A stretch of DNA of 64,000 bases from Gammaproteobacteria bacterium (GTDB lineage Bacteria > Pseudomonadota > Gammaproteobacteria > Pseudomonadales > Azotimanducaceae). The DNA lies in assembly GCA_026709365.1 (NCBI GenBank), contig JAPOTD010000023.1, forward strand, positions 70,852 to 134,851. Reading direction: 5' to 3'. The translations under genes were made by a program, and so were the position numbers. The notes beneath the pieces were generated by a model, which did no database searches, had not been told where the DNA came from, and saw nothing but the letters and a program-made list of their open reading frames with translations. Shown here piece after piece: positions 8,786-18,542 of this stretch (the stretch's first letter is position 1; each line of letters begins with the position of its first letter).

Positions 8786-9310
8786 TTATCTGAAATCGGG
8801 AGGTCCATTGGCCAGCAGCCACCAAGCCGCATAGCCAACCAAGCCAGCCAGTGCCCCAGCAGCCACGTCGTCGATCATCACGCCGAAGCCGCCCCTGAAG
8901 CGCCGTTCCAGAGTGCTGACGGGAAAGGGCTTGAGGATGTCGAAGAAGCGAAACAGAACAAAGCCCGCCAGCAGCCAAAAGGGTTCCGTGGGCAGCGCTG
9001 CCAAAGCGATCCAGATGCCGACGATCTCATCCACCACCACTTCGGGCGGGTCGGTCAGTTCGTGATGTCGGCACACCTGCGCGCAGGCCAGCCAGCCGAC
9101 CACGAAACCGAGGGCGCAAGCGCCAATCTGCCACATGGGCTGCTGCGGAATCAGCAGCCACAAGGCCAGCCCCGCCGCCGAACCCCAGGTGCCGGGCGCC
9201 TTGGGCAGCAAGCCAGCGCCGAATCCGCAGGCAATGAACGCCGATGGACGCTTCAGGGCGCGCCACCGCAATTCAGTTGGATCAGCGGAAATGGCGAAAC
9301 CCCCGACCAT
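8786..9310 (-). CDS. pgpA: phosphatidylglycerophosphatase A
   Basis: About 174 residues from ATG 9310. Characteristic segments are GFGAGLLPKAPGTWGS, VVDEIVGIWIAL, FRFFDILKPFP and GFGVMIDDVAAG, with several hydrophobic membrane helices. It removes the phosphate from phosphatidylglycerol phosphate in the inner membrane. It overlaps the end of thiL by 29 bases; the thiL-pgpA pair is a standard arrangement. It converges on the monooxygenase gene, with 29 bases between their ends. Confidence 0.94.
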   Translation of the reverse strand: MVGGFAISADPTELRWRALKRPSAFIACGFGAGLLPKAPGTWGSAAGLALWLLIPQQPMWQIGACALGFVVGWLACAQVCRHHELTDPPEVVVDEIVGIWIALAALPTEPFWLLAGFVLFRFFDILKPFPVSTLERRFRGGFGVMIDDVAAGALAGLVGYAAWWLLANGPPDFR

Positions 9311-10178
9311 TGACGGGCTTTCCGTCCAGATGCAACCCGCTGCCTGCCGCCACTTCGCCGATGACCGCAAAGCGCGCCATCAGGGGCTTGTGGCCGGTGG
9401 TGAAAGCCAAGGCGTAGTCGTCACCTTCGGATAGCGCATCTTCAAGGCCCGCGCCTTGGGCCACCGGGATGGCGGCCCGCCTCAGGTGCAGGCTGACGCC
9501 GCTGGCGGCGGCCACGTGGCCAAGGTCGGAGAGCAGGCCGTCGGAGAGGTCGATGCCGCTGCTGGCATGGTCGCGCAACGCCGATGCCAAGGAAAATGGC
9601 GGCTGGGGCCGCCAATAGGCACGTTCCAAGGCGGTCAATTGGTTGGGCCGGGAAGCGGCGGGATCGATTTGCCGCAAGGCGCCGGCCGCACCGCCCACCG
9701 GGCCGCTCAGGCAGATGGCGTCGCCCGGCATCGCCCCGGAGCGCGCCAGCATGGTTCCGACAGGCGCCCAACCCTGCACGCTGACCGTGATGGTCAACGG
9801 GCCGGCCGCCAGATTGCCGCCGGCGATTTGTACACCGGCGGTGGCGGCGGCCTCGTCCATGCCCCGCGCCAAGGCCGTCACCCATCCGGGATCGCCCTCC
9901 GGCAGGCTGAGCGCCACCAGCGCCCAAGCTGGCGTCGCCGCCATCGCGGCCAGATCGGAGAGGCTCGCCATCAGGCAGCGGTAGCCGATCAACTCGGCAT
10001 CGGCGCGGGCGGGGAAGTGGACATCGGCCAGAAAGCTGTCGATGGAACTGGCAATGTCATGCCCCGCCGGTGGCCGGACCACGGCTCCGTCGTCACCCGG
10101 CCCCAGCACCAGCCAGTCTGGGGCGTCGCCGCCCAACTGCGCCCGGATGCGCTCGATCAGGGCGAACTCGTCCGTCAC
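9282..10178 (-). CDS. thiL: thiamine-monophosphate kinase
   Basis: 298 residues with the ThiL hallmarks: N-terminal FALIERI, the Mg/ATP aspartate site GPGDDGAVV, the DVHFPARADAELIGYRCLMA block, GGNLAAGP, and SSGIDLSDGLLSDLGHVA with EGDDYALAFT near the end. It phosphorylates thiamine monophosphate to the active cofactor. Its start overlaps the nusB stop by 4 bases (ATGA), so translation is coupled. Confidence 0.96.
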   Translation of the reverse strand: MTDEFALIERIRAQLGGDAPDWLVLGPGDDGAVVRPPAGHDIASSIDSFLADVHFPARADAELIGYRCLMASLSDLAAMAATPAWALVALSLPEGDPGWVTALARGMDEAAATAGVQIAGGNLAAGPLTITVSVQGWAPVGTMLARSGAMPGDAICLSGPVGGAAGALRQIDPAASRPNQLTALERAYWRPQPPFSLASALRDHASSGIDLSDGLLSDLGHVAAASGVSLHLRRAAIPVAQGAGLEDALSEGDDYALAFTTGHKPLMARFAVIGEVAAGSGLHLDGKPVNGRGFRHFR

Positions 10179-10639
10179 CCGCCGGATCCCATTTCGGACG
10201 TCCGCAGGCGGCTGGCCAGCTTGTCCAAGACGCCGTTGACGTACTTGTGGCTCGCTTCCGCGCCGAACAGCTTGGCGAGTTCTATGTACTCGTCGATCAC
10301 CACCCGAGCGGGCACGTCGGGCCGGTGGCGCAGTTCGCAGGTGCCCAAGCGCAGGATGGCGAGTTCAACGCCGTCGAGGCGCTCCTGGTCGCGGTCGAGC
10401 AGGTCGCCGTAGAGTTCGTCGAGCTGGCCGGGGCTGGCCAGCACCCTGCCGAGCATCGCGTCGAAGAAGGGCCGGTCGGCCTTGTCCAGCGCCCCGCTGC
10501 CGGAGTACTCCGCAGTCAGCAGCCTGGCGCTGGTGCGGTTCATCTGCCATTGGTAGAGCGCTTGCACGAGCGCCCGGCGGGCCTTGCGCCGCTGGCTCAC
10601 GTTGACGCCAGGCGCACCTCGCCTTCGCGGTTCGGCCAT
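10175..10639 (-). CDS. nusB: transcription antitermination protein NusB
   Basis: 154 residues. RRKARRALVQALYQWQM at the N-terminus and the C-terminal PARVVIDEYIELAKLFG followed by SHKYVNGVLDKLA are diagnostic. NusB with NusE binds boxA of rRNA leaders. It lies between ribD (4-base gap) and thiL (4-base overlap). In many relatives ribE, ribBA and ribH stand between ribD and nusB; here they are absent. Confidence 0.96.
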   Translation of the reverse strand: MAEPRRRGAPGVNVSQRRKARRALVQALYQWQMNRTSARLLTAEYSGSGALDKADRPFFDAMLGRVLASPGQLDELYGDLLDRDQERLDGVELAILRLGTCELRHRPDVPARVVIDEYIELAKLFGAEASHKYVNGVLDKLASRLRTSEMGSGG

Positions 10640-10643
10640 CGTC

Positions 10644-11720
10644 CTAAAACCCCGTCAAGCGCAGGCGCAGGTCGGGGCCGAAGCGTTCGACCTCGACGAT
10701 TTCGCCGGCCAAGGCCTGCTCCAGGCGCTCTGCGGCCAAATCCAGCAAGGGCCGGGCCTTGGCGCCGAGCAACTTTGGGGCGAGATAAAGAACGAGCTCG
10801 TCGCACAGACCTGCCGCAAGAAAAGCACCGGCGAGGGCGGGACCGGCTTCGACCAACACTTCATTGCACTCGCGGTGAGCCAGATGGGTCAGCAATTGCC
10901 CCAGATCCACCTGTTGCGTGCCGCAAGCCATGCACTCCGCCTTGGGGTGGGCGGCGGTTGCGGTGCCGGCATGGGCGATCAAGGCGGTTCCCGGCGGTTG
11001 GAATATCTGCGCTTCGGCGGGGCTGCGCAGCTGGCTGTCCGTGATCACCCGCAGGGGCTGGCGCAGGGTGCCGTCACTGGCGAAGCGGTCGTCGCGCACG
11101 TTCAGCCGGGGGTCGTCCGCCAGCAGGGTGCCGATGCCGGTAATCACCGCGCAGCTCCGCGCCCGCCAATGCTGAACGTCCAAGCGCGCCTCGGGGCTGC
11201 TGATCCATTGGCTTTCGCCGGATGCCATGGCGGTGCGGCCGTCGAGGGAGGCGGCCATCTTCACCCGCACCCAAGGGCGGGTGCGCAGCATCCGCTGCCG
11301 ATGGCCAAGGTTCAAGGCCTGCGCGCGTTCGTCGTTGGCCAAGTCCACCTTGATGCCAGCCGCCTTGAGCTGCTCAATGCCCTTGCCGTTGACCCGCGGG
11401 TCGGGATCGAGCGCGCCGACCACCACCCGCTTGATTCCGGCGGCGACCAAGGCGTCGGCACAGGGTGGGGTGCGTCCGTGGATCGAGCACGGCTCCAGGC
11501 TGACGTAGGCGGTGGCGCCGGCCGCGTCCGGGCCGGCGTCCTCAAGCGCGCGAACCTCGGCGTGGCCTTGGCCGGCCCATTGATGCCAGCCGCGGCCCAG
11601 CACGCGCTCGCCTTGCGCGATGACGCAGCCCACCCGGGGGTTGGGCGCGGTGGTGTAGAGGCCGCGTTCCGCCAGTTCAATGGCTTCGGCGAGATGGGCT
11701 TGGTCGGCGGCGGTGATCAT
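10644..11720 (-). CDS. ribD: bifunctional riboflavin deaminase/reductase RibD
   Basis: 358 residues in two domains. The N-terminal deaminase has the zinc motifs GHAEVRAL and [16 protein letters not shown]. The C-terminal reductase begins near [17 protein letters not shown] and contains [13 protein letters not shown]. It catalyses two successive steps of riboflavin synthesis from the GTP-derived pyrimidine. Its start overlaps the nrdR stop by 4 bases, so it lies in a coupled nrdR-ribD unit. Confidence 0.96.
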   Translation of the reverse strand: MITAADQAHLAEAIELAERGLYTTAPNPRVGCVIAQGERVLGRGWHQWAGQGHAEVRALEDAGPDAAGATAYVSLEPCSIHGRTPPCADALVAAGIKRVVVGALDPDPRVNGKGIEQLKAAGIKVDLANDERAQALNLGHRQRMLRTRPWVRVKMAASLDGRTAMASGESQWISSPEARLDVQHWRARSCAVITGIGTLLADDPRLNVRDDRFASDGTLRQPLRVITDSQLRSPAEAQIFQPPGTALIAHAGTATAAHPKAECMACGTQQVDLGQLLTHLAHRECNEVLVEAGPALAGAFLAAGLCDELVLYLAPKLLGAKARPLLDLAAERLEQALAGEIVEVERFGPDLRLRLTGF

Positions 11721-12175
11721 TGGGCGCTGGCCTTGAGGCGCAGGATTTCGGACTGGAACTCGCTCACGTCCTCGAAGTTGAGATAGACGGAGGCGAAGCG
11801 GACGTAAGCCACCGGATCGAGTTGACGCAGTTCGCCCATGACTTCCTGGCCGAGCAGTTCGGCCGTCACCTCGCGTTCGCCGGTGACCCGTATGTTGTGC
11901 TTGACGCGGTTGATCAGCGCCTCCACGTCCTCCACCGGGACCGGCCGCTTCTCCAAGGCGGTTTGCAGGCCGCGCCGCAGCTTGCTCTCGTCAAAGGGCT
12001 CCCGGGAGCCGTCGCGCTTGACGATTCTCGGCATGAGCAGTTCCGCGGTCTCGAAGGTGGTCCAGCGCTCGCCGCAGTTGCGGCACTTCCGGCGCCGCCG
12101 CACGGCCTGGCCGTCGCTGACCAGCCGCGAATCGATTACCTTGGTGTCGTCAGTTCCGCAGAACGGGCAGTGCAT
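11717..12175 (-). CDS. nrdR: transcriptional repressor NrdR
   Basis: About 152 residues starting [17 protein letters not shown]. The zinc ribbon is CPFC...CRNC, followed by the ATP-cone domain ([21 protein letters not shown]). NrdR senses ATP/dATP and represses ribonucleotide reductase genes. The longer upstream frame was rejected because every NrdR starts at this MxCPFC motif. It follows glyA with a 20-base gap. Confidence 0.96.
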   Translation of the reverse strand: MHCPFCGTDDTKVIDSRLVSDGQAVRRRRKCRNCGERWTTFETAELLMPRIVKRDGSREPFDESKLRRGLQTALEKRPVPVEDVEALINRVKHNIRVTGEREVTAELLGQEVMGELRQLDPVAYVRFASVYLNFEDVSEFQSEILRLKASAQ

Positions 12176-12195
12176 GGTTGACCCATGGCAAATGG

Positions 12196-13455
12196 CTAGG
12201 GCGAACCATACACCGGATGGGCCCGGCAAAGCGCCGTCACTTTCTCCTTCACGGCGGCGATCGTGGCGTCGTCGTTGATGTCGCTCAAGACATCGCACAT
12301 CCAGCCGGTCAGTTCGGCGCACTCGGCCTCCTTGAAGCCCCGGGTGGTGGCCGCCGGGGTGCCGATGCGCAGGCCGCTGGTGACGAAGGGCGAGCGCGGG
12401 TCGCCAGGCACGGCGTTCTTGTTGACGGTGATGTTGGCGCGGCCCAAGGCGGCATCAGCGGCCTTGCCGGTGATGCCGGCCTCGATCAGGTCGAGCAGGA
12501 ACAGATGGTTGTCGGTGCCGCCGGAAACGACCTTGTGGTTGCGGTCGATGAAGCCGTTGGCCATGGTCCGGGCGTTGGCCAGCACCTGGGCTTGGTAGTC
12601 CCGGAACTCTTGGGTCAGCGCCTCCTTGAAGCACACCGCCTTGGCGGCGATGACGTGCATCAGCGGGCCGCCTTGGGAGCCGGGGAAGAGCGCCGAGTTC
12701 AGCTTCTTCTCCACCTCCGGGTTGGCTCGCGCTAGGATGATGCCCCCCCGGGGGCCGCGCAGCGTCTTGTGGGTGGTGGAGGTGGTGATGTCGGCGATGG
12801 CCACCGGGCTCGGATAGAGGCCGACGGCGATCAGCCCGGCGACGTGGGCCATGTCCACCAGCAGATAGGCGCCCACCTCGTCGGCGATGGCGCGGAAGCG
12901 AGCCCAGTCCATGCGCCGCGAATAGGCGGAGAAGCCTGCCACGATCATTTTGGGGCGATGCTGATGGGCCAGGCGCGCCACCTCTTCGTAATCGACTTCG
13001 CCGGTGTCCGGGTTCAGCCCGTATTGAACGGCGTTGTAAAGGCGTCCGGAGAAGTTCACCTTGGCGCCGTGGGTCAGGTGCCCGCCGTGGTCGAGGCTCA
13101 TGCCGAGCACGGTGTCGCCAGCCTCCAACAGCGCCAGGTAAACCGCGGCGTTGGCTTGGGAGCCGGAGTGGGGCTGCACGTTGGCGTAGTCCGCCCCGAA
13201 CAGCGCCTTGACCCGTTCCATGGCCAGCAGCTCGGCTTGATCGACGTACTCGCAGCCGCCGTAGTAGCGCTTATGCGGATAGCCTTCGGCGTACTTGTTG
13301 GTCAGCGAACTGCCCTGCGCCTCCCGCACCAAGGGGCTGGCGTAGTTCTCCGAGGCGATCAGCTCGATGTGATCCTCCTGGCGACGGTCCTCAAGGGCTA
13401 TGGCATCGGCGATTTCCGGGTCGAACGCCCGCAGGGAGGTGCCGGAATTGAACAT
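12196..13455 (-). CDS. glyA: serine hydroxymethyltransferase
   Basis: 419 residues, normal length. Visible are the N-terminal [17 protein letters not shown], the tetrahydrofolate/PLP region, and the PLP-lysine motif [17 protein letters not shown]. It converts serine and tetrahydrofolate to glycine and methylene-tetrahydrofolate. It is the first gene of the minus-strand run glyA-nrdR-ribD-nusB-thiL-pgpA, so the promoter should lie in the 13456-13660 region. Confidence 0.97.
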   Translation of the reverse strand: MFNSGTSLRAFDPEIADAIALEDRRQEDHIELIASENYASPLVREAQGSSLTNKYAEGYPHKRYYGGCEYVDQAELLAMERVKALFGADYANVQPHSGSQANAAVYLALLEAGDTVLGMSLDHGGHLTHGAKVNFSGRLYNAVQYGLNPDTGEVDYEEVARLAHQHRPKMIVAGFSAYSRRMDWARFRAIADEVGAYLLVDMAHVAGLIAVGLYPSPVAIADITTSTTHKTLRGPRGGIILARANPEVEKKLNSALFPGSQGGPLMHVIAAKAVCFKEALTQEFRDYQAQVLANARTMANGFIDRNHKVVSGGTDNHLFLLDLIEAGITGKAADAALGRANITVNKNAVPGDPRSPFVTSGLRIGTPAATTRGFKEAECAELTGWMCDVLSDINDDATIAAVKEKVTALCRAHPVYGSP

Positions 13456-13670
13456 GGGTGGCCTCGCGGTGGCTCACGGAAAGATGGACGAGCGTGTATT
13501 GTAGAGCAACTGCCCGCCGCGCAAGCGCCCGCGCTTCAATCTGAAGCTGAACCCTGCTCACTTGTGCATCTACGCCCTCGTTTCGGGGGACTGCGCCTGA
13601 ACCGGGCGGGCGCATTGGACCCTTGGCAGCTTAGCTGATCGGTTGCCCTGACGTTGGAAACGCCCTCGAT

Positions 13671-13812
13671 CACCGGATTGCGACGGCAGGATGCCCGCTC
13701 CGGCGCGGGATCCCGGAGCGAGGGCATCCCACCCTCGAATTCTCGCCCTGTAGGACGGTTTCAGCGTCAGGGAGCCTTGCGGCTAAGCGGTCACTGGCCA
13801 AAACGAGAGTGG
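13671..13812 (+). repeat. dispersed repeat family B, reference copy
   Basis: About 140 bp. Segments GGATGCCCGCTCCGGCGCGG and GGAGCGAGGGCATCCCACCC form inverted halves, followed by GAATTCTCGCCCTG, ACGGTTTCAGCGTCAGGG and CGGTCACTGGCCAA. The same blocks in the same order appear at 56630-56766, and the first half, inverted, at 3838-3905. It sits between glyA and radA. Confidence 0.75.
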
Positions 13813-13861
13813 CTGAGCGATGAGCCGTCAGGCTCCCCCTGGCACTTGTGCGGGCGCTGGC

Positions 13862-15223
13862 TTAGGGCAGCCCGGCCACCACGTCCAACGCGGCGCCCAG
13901 GGTCTTGACGCCATGCACCGCCATGCCCTTGAGCGTGTCGCGGGGCCGGTTGGCGTAGGGGGCGATGGCGGTTTTGAAGCCGTGCTTGCGGGCCTCGCGC
14001 AGGCGCTCCTGACCGTTGGCCACGGGGCGCACTTCGCCGGTCAGGCCGAGTTCCCCGAACACGATCAAATCCTTCGGCAAGGCGCGGTTGCGCAGCGAGG
14101 AGAGCACGGCCAGCAGCGCCGCCAAGTCGGCGCCGGTCTCAGCGATGCGCACCCCGCCAACCACGTTGGCGAACACGTCCTGATCCGCCAGCTGGATCCC
14201 GCAGTGTCGGTGCAGCACTGCGAGGTGCATGGCGAGACGCTGCTGGTCCAAGCCCACTGCCACCCGCCGGGGGTGGCCGCCCTGCACGTCATCCACCAGC
14301 GCCTGCAGCTCGACGAGCATGGGCCGGGTGCCCTCCCAGATCACGGTCGCGACGCTGCCCGGGGAGTCCGCCTCGCCGCGTTGCAAGAAGATCGCCGAGG
14401 GGTTGGCCACCTCCCGCATGCCCTTGCCGGTCATGGCGAAGACGCCGAGTTCGTTGACCGCTCCGAAGCGGTTCTTCAGGCCGCGCAGGGTGCGGTAGCG
14501 GCTGCCGGCCGGGCTGTCGAGCATCATGAAGCAGTCGATCATGTGCTCCAGCACCTTGGGCCCGGCGAGGTTGCCCTCCTTGGTGATGTGGCCGACCAGC
14601 ACCACGGCGGCGCCGGTGCCCTTGGCCAGGCGCGTGAAGTAGGCGGCGGTCTCGCGCACTTGGCTGACGCTGCCGGGCATGCCGTCAATGCTCTCCAATT
14701 GCATGACCTGAACGGAGTCGAGCACCACGAGGCCGGGCTTTCGCTCCTCGATCAGGCCGGCGATGGTTTCCGCCCGGGTTTCGGCGGCTGCGTCCAGGTT
14801 GCCGACCGGCAGCCCGAGCCGCTCCGAGCGCAGGGCCAGCTGCTGCAGGGACTCCTCGCCGGTGACGTAGAGCACCGGGCATTGCTCGGCCAGTGCGGCG
14901 CAGACCTGCAGCAGCAGGGTGCTCTTGCCGGCCCCCGGGTCGCCGCCGATCAACACCACCGAACCCGGCACCAAGCCGCCGCCGAGCACCCGGTCAAGCT
15001 CGCCGAAGCCGGTGGCGAGCCGGTTGGAAGCCTCCGCCTCCACCTCGGAGAGCTTGAGCACTTGTGCCGCAGCGCCGCTGAAGCCCACCTTGGGCGCGGG
15101 CGCCGCCCCGATGCGCAGTTTGGAGAGGCTGTTCCACTCGCCGCAGGCGCTGCACCGCCCCTGCCACTGCACATGCTCCGCGCCGCAGGCGGAGCAGACG
15201 TAAACGGTTTGGGGCTTGGCCAC
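13862..15223 (-). CDS. radA: DNA repair protein RadA/Sms
   Basis: 453 residues. N-terminal zinc finger CSACGAEHVQWQGRCSACGE, Walker A GGDPGAGKSTLLL, the RadA-specific KNRFG motif (LKNRFGAVNELGVF), and a C-terminal Lon-protease-like domain (LADQDVFANVVGGVRI). RadA is a RecA-related helicase that drives branch migration during recombination. It lies directly downstream of dnaB with an 11-base gap. Confidence 0.97.
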   Translation of the reverse strand: MAKPQTVYVCSACGAEHVQWQGRCSACGEWNSLSKLRIGAAPAPKVGFSGAAAQVLKLSEVEAEASNRLATGFGELDRVLGGGLVPGSVVLIGGDPGAGKSTLLLQVCAALAEQCPVLYVTGEESLQQLALRSERLGLPVGNLDAAAETRAETIAGLIEERKPGLVVLDSVQVMQLESIDGMPGSVSQVRETAAYFTRLAKGTGAAVVLVGHITKEGNLAGPKVLEHMIDCFMMLDSPAGSRYRTLRGLKNRFGAVNELGVFAMTGKGMREVANPSAIFLQRGEADSPGSVATVIWEGTRPMLVELQALVDDVQGGHPRRVAVGLDQQRLAMHLAVLHRHCGIQLADQDVFANVVGGVRIAETGADLAALLAVLSSLRNRALPKDLIVFGELGLTGEVRPVANGQERLREARKHGFKTAIAPYANRPRDTLKGMAVHGVKTLGAALDVVAGLP

Positions 15224-15234
15224 GAAAAAGGAGT

Positions 15235-16686
15235 TTAGGGCGGCTCGAGGCCGTCGTAGCGGTCGGGCGCCTTGCTTTCAAATTTCGTCAGCTCGCCGAG
15301 GAAGCTGAGCCGCACGGTGCCGGTGACGCCGTTGCGCTGCTTGCCGATGTTGATTTCGGCGATGCCCTTGTCCGGGGAGTCCTCGTTGTACACCTCGTCG
15401 CGGTAGATGAAGAGGATCAGGTCGGCATCCTGCTCGATGGCGCCGGAGTCCCGCAGGTCGGCCATCATGGGCCGCTTGTTCTGTCGCTTCTCCACATCCC
15501 GATTGAGCTGCGAGAGGGCCAGCACCGGGCAGCGCATTTCCTTGGCCAAGGCCTTCAGGGAACGGGAAATCTCCGAAATCTCGTTGGTGCGGTTCTCCGG
15601 CGATCCGGCGATCCTCAGCAATTGCAGGTAGTCCACGGCAATCAGGCCGATGCCGCCCGCCTCCCGCGACACCCGCCGCACCCGGGCGCGCAGCTCGCCG
15701 GGGGTAAGCGCGGGGGTGTCGTCGATGTAGAGTGGCTTGTCCTTGAGCCGCCCCACTTCGATGCCGAAGTTGTGCCAGTCCCGGTCATTGAGTTCGCCGA
15801 TGCGCATGCGGCTCTGGTCGATGCGCGCCAGGGAGGACAGCAGGCGCAGCACCAGCTGCTCAGCGGCCATTTCCAAGCTGAACACCACGCTCGGCTTGTC
15901 GCACTGCACCACCGCGTACTCGACGATGTTCATGGCGAAGGCCGTCTTGCCCATCGAGGGCCGTCCGGCGATGACGATCAGGTCCGAGTCCTTGAAGCCG
16001 GTGGTCATTTTGTCGAGGTCTTCGAAGCCGCTTGGCAAGCCGGGCAATTGGCCTTGGTTCTCGGACAGCTTGCGCAGTTCCTCATAGGCGCTGTTCAACA
16101 TGGGCGTGACGGGCTTCGGACCGCTGTCGGCGATGCGCCCTTCGGCTATGGCGAAGACTTGGCGCTCCGCCTCCTCCACAAGATCGTCGCTGTTGCGCCC
16201 ATCCGGTTGGAAGCCCGATTCGGTGATGTGCTGGCCGGCGCGTATCAGTTGGCGCAAGGTGGACCGGTCGCGCACGATGCGCGCGTAGGCCGGGGCGTTG
16301 GCGGTTCCGGGCGTGGTCTCCACCAGTTCGGCGAGAAACGCGGCCCCGCCGATGCGGTCGAGCTCGCCCGTGGTGGTCAGGGCGTCAGCGACGGTGATGG
16401 CGTCTATGGGATTGTTGGCGTTGAACAACCCGTTTATGGCCTCGAAGACGATCCGGTGCTCGGGGCGGTAGAAGTCGTTGACGCTCAGGATGTCGATGAC
16501 GTCGAGCCAAGCGTCGGGCTTCAGCATCAGGCTGCCGAGCACCGACTGCTCCGCCTCGATGGAGTGCGGCGGCACCTTCAGCGGGCGCGGGTCCGTAGGT
16601 TCGGTCAAGTGTACTGGCTCCGACACGGCACTGGCTGCAAACGCGGGAAAGGCGGACCGGAAATCGTCAGCCTTTCCGGTGCGCAT
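15235..16686 (-). CDS. dnaB: replicative DNA helicase
   Basis: About 483 residues from ATG 16686. The N-terminal DnaB domain starts VPPHSIEAEQSVLGSLML; the RecA-like motor has Walker A AGRPSMGKTAFAMN, Walker B LIAVDYLQLLR and the arginine-finger region GAIEQDADLILFIYRDEVYN. It unwinds DNA at the replication fork as a hexamer. The first ~35 residues are not conserved and a slightly later start is possible. No intein interrupts the motor domain. Confidence 0.96.
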   Translation of the reverse strand: MRTGKADDFRSAFPAFAASAVSEPVHLTEPTDPRPLKVPPHSIEAEQSVLGSLMLKPDAWLDVIDILSVNDFYRPEHRIVFEAINGLFNANNPIDAITVADALTTTGELDRIGGAAFLAELVETTPGTANAPAYARIVRDRSTLRQLIRAGQHITESGFQPDGRNSDDLVEEAERQVFAIAEGRIADSGPKPVTPMLNSAYEELRKLSENQGQLPGLPSGFEDLDKMTTGFKDSDLIVIAGRPSMGKTAFAMNIVEYAVVQCDKPSVVFSLEMAAEQLVLRLLSSLARIDQSRMRIGELNDRDWHNFGIEVGRLKDKPLYIDDTPALTPGELRARVRRVSREAGGIGLIAVDYLQLLRIAGSPENRTNEISEISRSLKALAKEMRCPVLALSQLNRDVEKRQNKRPMMADLRDSGAIEQDADLILFIYRDEVYNEDSPDKGIAEINIGKQRNGVTGTVRLSFLGELTKFESKAPDRYDGLEPP

Positions 16687-16806
16687 TGCAAGCGGAATTT
16701 TGAAACTGCGCTTGAGAAGGAGCGGGTTGCTGGTCGGCAGCCACGGTTTGCGCGCGCTGGCGCTTGGCCAGCCGCAAGGCGCCAAGACGGATCACTCGGA
16801 TTGACG

Positions 16807-16843
16807 AACAGCCGCGCAACGCCTCGGGCAAAGCGCGGCTGTT
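16807..16843. terminator. inverted repeat, possible terminator
   Basis: An 11-bp perfect stem (AACAGCCGCGC / GCGCGGCTGTT) with a 15-base loop lies between the end of the desaturase gene and the start of dnaB, both on the minus strand. On the minus strand no U-run follows, so it may be a weak or factor-dependent terminator. Confidence 0.4.
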
Positions 16844-16899
16844 TCGGCTGAGGGAAGGGCTGGCGCGGCGGCGGATGCGCAGGCTCGACCGGTCCCAGT

Positions 16900-18102
16900 C
16901 TAGGCGGCGGCCAACCGTGGCAGAGTGTAGGACTTCAGCTCGCCGACGTAATCGCGCAGCGCTTGGATGCCGGTGGCCTCGGCATCTCGGCACCAGTGGC
17001 GCAGCGCCGCCAGCAGGTCGTCGGCGTCGCCGCCGCGCTTGGCCCAGATGTCATGCAGACGCAGGCGCAGGCTGTGGGCCGCAGCGAGGGTTTGGCTGGC
17101 GTCCACGGCCGCCTCGATGCGCCGCTTGCCGCTCGCGCTCACGCGGCCTTGCTCCCGGCACAACGCCGCCCGTGCCCGCCGGAGCAGCTTTTCGTTGGCT
17201 TGGTCGGCCTTGGCGCGCTCCAGCTTGATGAGCGGCTTGACCACTTGGTTTTTGTATTTGGCCATCAGCCGGAAGCGGTCGTTGAGCACTGCCCAGGCGG
17301 TATCGATGTCCAGCGTGGTCTTGCCGGGCACTTGCTCGACGATGGGGCCGGTGCTCTTCGGCTTGGCCAGCCCGAAGGCTTGGAAAAGGCGGATCCACAG
17401 CCACCCGATGTCAAACTCCCACCACTTTTGTGAGAGCTTCGCGGAATTGGGGTAGGCGTGGTGGTTGTTGTGCAGTTCCTCGCCGCCAATGACGATGCCC
17501 CAAGGCAGCATGTTGGTGCTGGCGTCAGGCGATTCATAGTTGCGGTAGCCCCAAAAGTGGCCGACGCCATTGACCACGCCAGCCGCCAGCACCGGAATCC
17601 AGAGCATCTGCACCGCCCAGACCGTCAGGCCGATGAAGCCGAACAGGACGCAGTTCAAGACGGCGAGAATGGTCACGCCGACGCTGGGATGGCGGGAGTA
17701 CAGGTTGCGCTCCATCCAGTCGTCGGGACAGCCGGCGCCGTAGCGCTTTATCGAGGCGCGGTCGGCGGTTGCCGCCCGGTAGGCCTCCGTGCCCTTCCAG
17801 AAGATCGTCCCCAAGCCCTGTCTCCGCGGGCTGTGGGGGTCTTCGTCGGTTTCGGTGGCGGCGTGGTGCTTGCGATGCACGGCCACCCATTCCCGGGTGA
17901 TCATGCCCGTGGTGGCCCAGGACCAGAAGCGGAAGAAGTGCTGCAGCGCCGGGTGCATGTCCAGCGACCGATGTGCGGCGTGACGGTGCAGATAAACCGT
18001 CACGGTGACGATGGTGACGTGCGTGGTGATCAGGACGTAAGCGATGATGCCCCAGGCGGAGAGATTCCAAAGTCCATGGCCAAGCCACTCCAGTATGTCC
18101 AA
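16900..18102 (-). CDS. membrane fatty acid desaturase (acyl delta-9 type)
   Basis: 400 residues. Three histidine boxes bind the di-iron centre: HRHAAH near residue 39, HRKHH near 76 and HNNHH in the middle, set among hydrophobic membrane segments. It should introduce a double bond into acyl chains of membrane lipids. The last ~130 residues form a soluble, Arg/Ala-rich helical extension (LRLHDIWAKRGG, HWCRDAEATGIQALRDYV) beyond the catalytic core; similar tails occur in some Pseudomonas-type desaturases. The locus stands alone between dnaB and the CRISPR region. Confidence 0.9.
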   Translation of the reverse strand: MDILEWLGHGLWNLSAWGIIAYVLITTHVTIVTVTVYLHRHAAHRSLDMHPALQHFFRFWSWATTGMITREWVAVHRKHHAATETDEDPHSPRRQGLGTIFWKGTEAYRAATADRASIKRYGAGCPDDWMERNLYSRHPSVGVTILAVLNCVLFGFIGLTVWAVQMLWIPVLAAGVVNGVGHFWGYRNYESPDASTNMLPWGIVIGGEELHNNHHAYPNSAKLSQKWWEFDIGWLWIRLFQAFGLAKPKSTGPIVEQVPGKTTLDIDTAWAVLNDRFRLMAKYKNQVVKPLIKLERAKADQANEKLLRRARAALCREQGRVSASGKRRIEAAVDASQTLAAAHSLRLRLHDIWAKRGGDADDLLAALRHWCRDAEATGIQALRDYVGELKSYTLPRLAAA

Positions 18103-18255
18103 CGGCAGCCGCTCCCTTAGCTAGTTTAGGTGAGGTGTCTTCCCTTGCGCCCACTGGCTGGGCCGTTTCCGTGCGCTGACGGAACGGCCTCGGTTTTCGT
18201 CCGACGCACCTTAATCGTGGGCGGAGGCGAACTGTGACAACAACGCCCCCGCATT

Positions 18256-18345
18256 GCAAGCCCGCAAAGCGGGCGCGTTGGATTTTCTCTGGCGCGAAAC
18301 TCCACGCCCGTCGCGTAGGACAGGTTCCAATATGTTTTTAAGCCC
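18256..18345 (-). repeat. palindromic intergenic repeat family A, copy 2
   Basis: Reading the minus strand: GGGCTTAAAAACATATTGGA, ACCTGTCC, GGAGTTTCGCGCCAGAGAAA, then the hairpin GCGCCCGCTTTGCGGGC. It is inverted relative to most copies and lies upstream of cas6. Confidence 0.7.
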
Positions 18346-18348
18346 TCA

Positions 18349-18425
18349 CAACCCGCGTACCCACCTTGCGGGTGCGATTGGAGTCTTGCCGACGCGAAAC
18401 CCCGCGCCGGTTGTGCAGTCCCTTG
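18349..18425 (-). repeat. palindromic intergenic repeat family A, copy 3
   Basis: Directly beside copy 2 in the same orientation. Minus-strand reading: GGCGCGGGGTTTCGCGTCGG, AGACTCCAATCGC, then the hairpin ACCCGCAAGGTGGGT. More diverged than copy 2. Together copies 2 and 3 fill most of the gap upstream of cas6. Confidence 0.6.
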
Positions 18426-18542
18426 AGGCGCGGCGTGTTGGAGTGCGGCAAGCCGCAAGGTTGCAGCGCTTGCCATAACCTATATCGCGGTGGGATGCTG
18501 AGCGCCGACTGCCGCAGCTTGTGAGCCACGGATCCGCCCAAA

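Noticed and set aside
13820..15238. 472-codon plus-strand open frame opposite radA
   Set aside because: Shadow frame of a conserved gene, no motif.
16687..16899. Longer N-terminus for DnaB using the open frame to 16785
   Set aside because: The extra residues are Arg/Pro rich and unlike DnaB, which normally begins shortly before the VPPHSIEAEQ segment.
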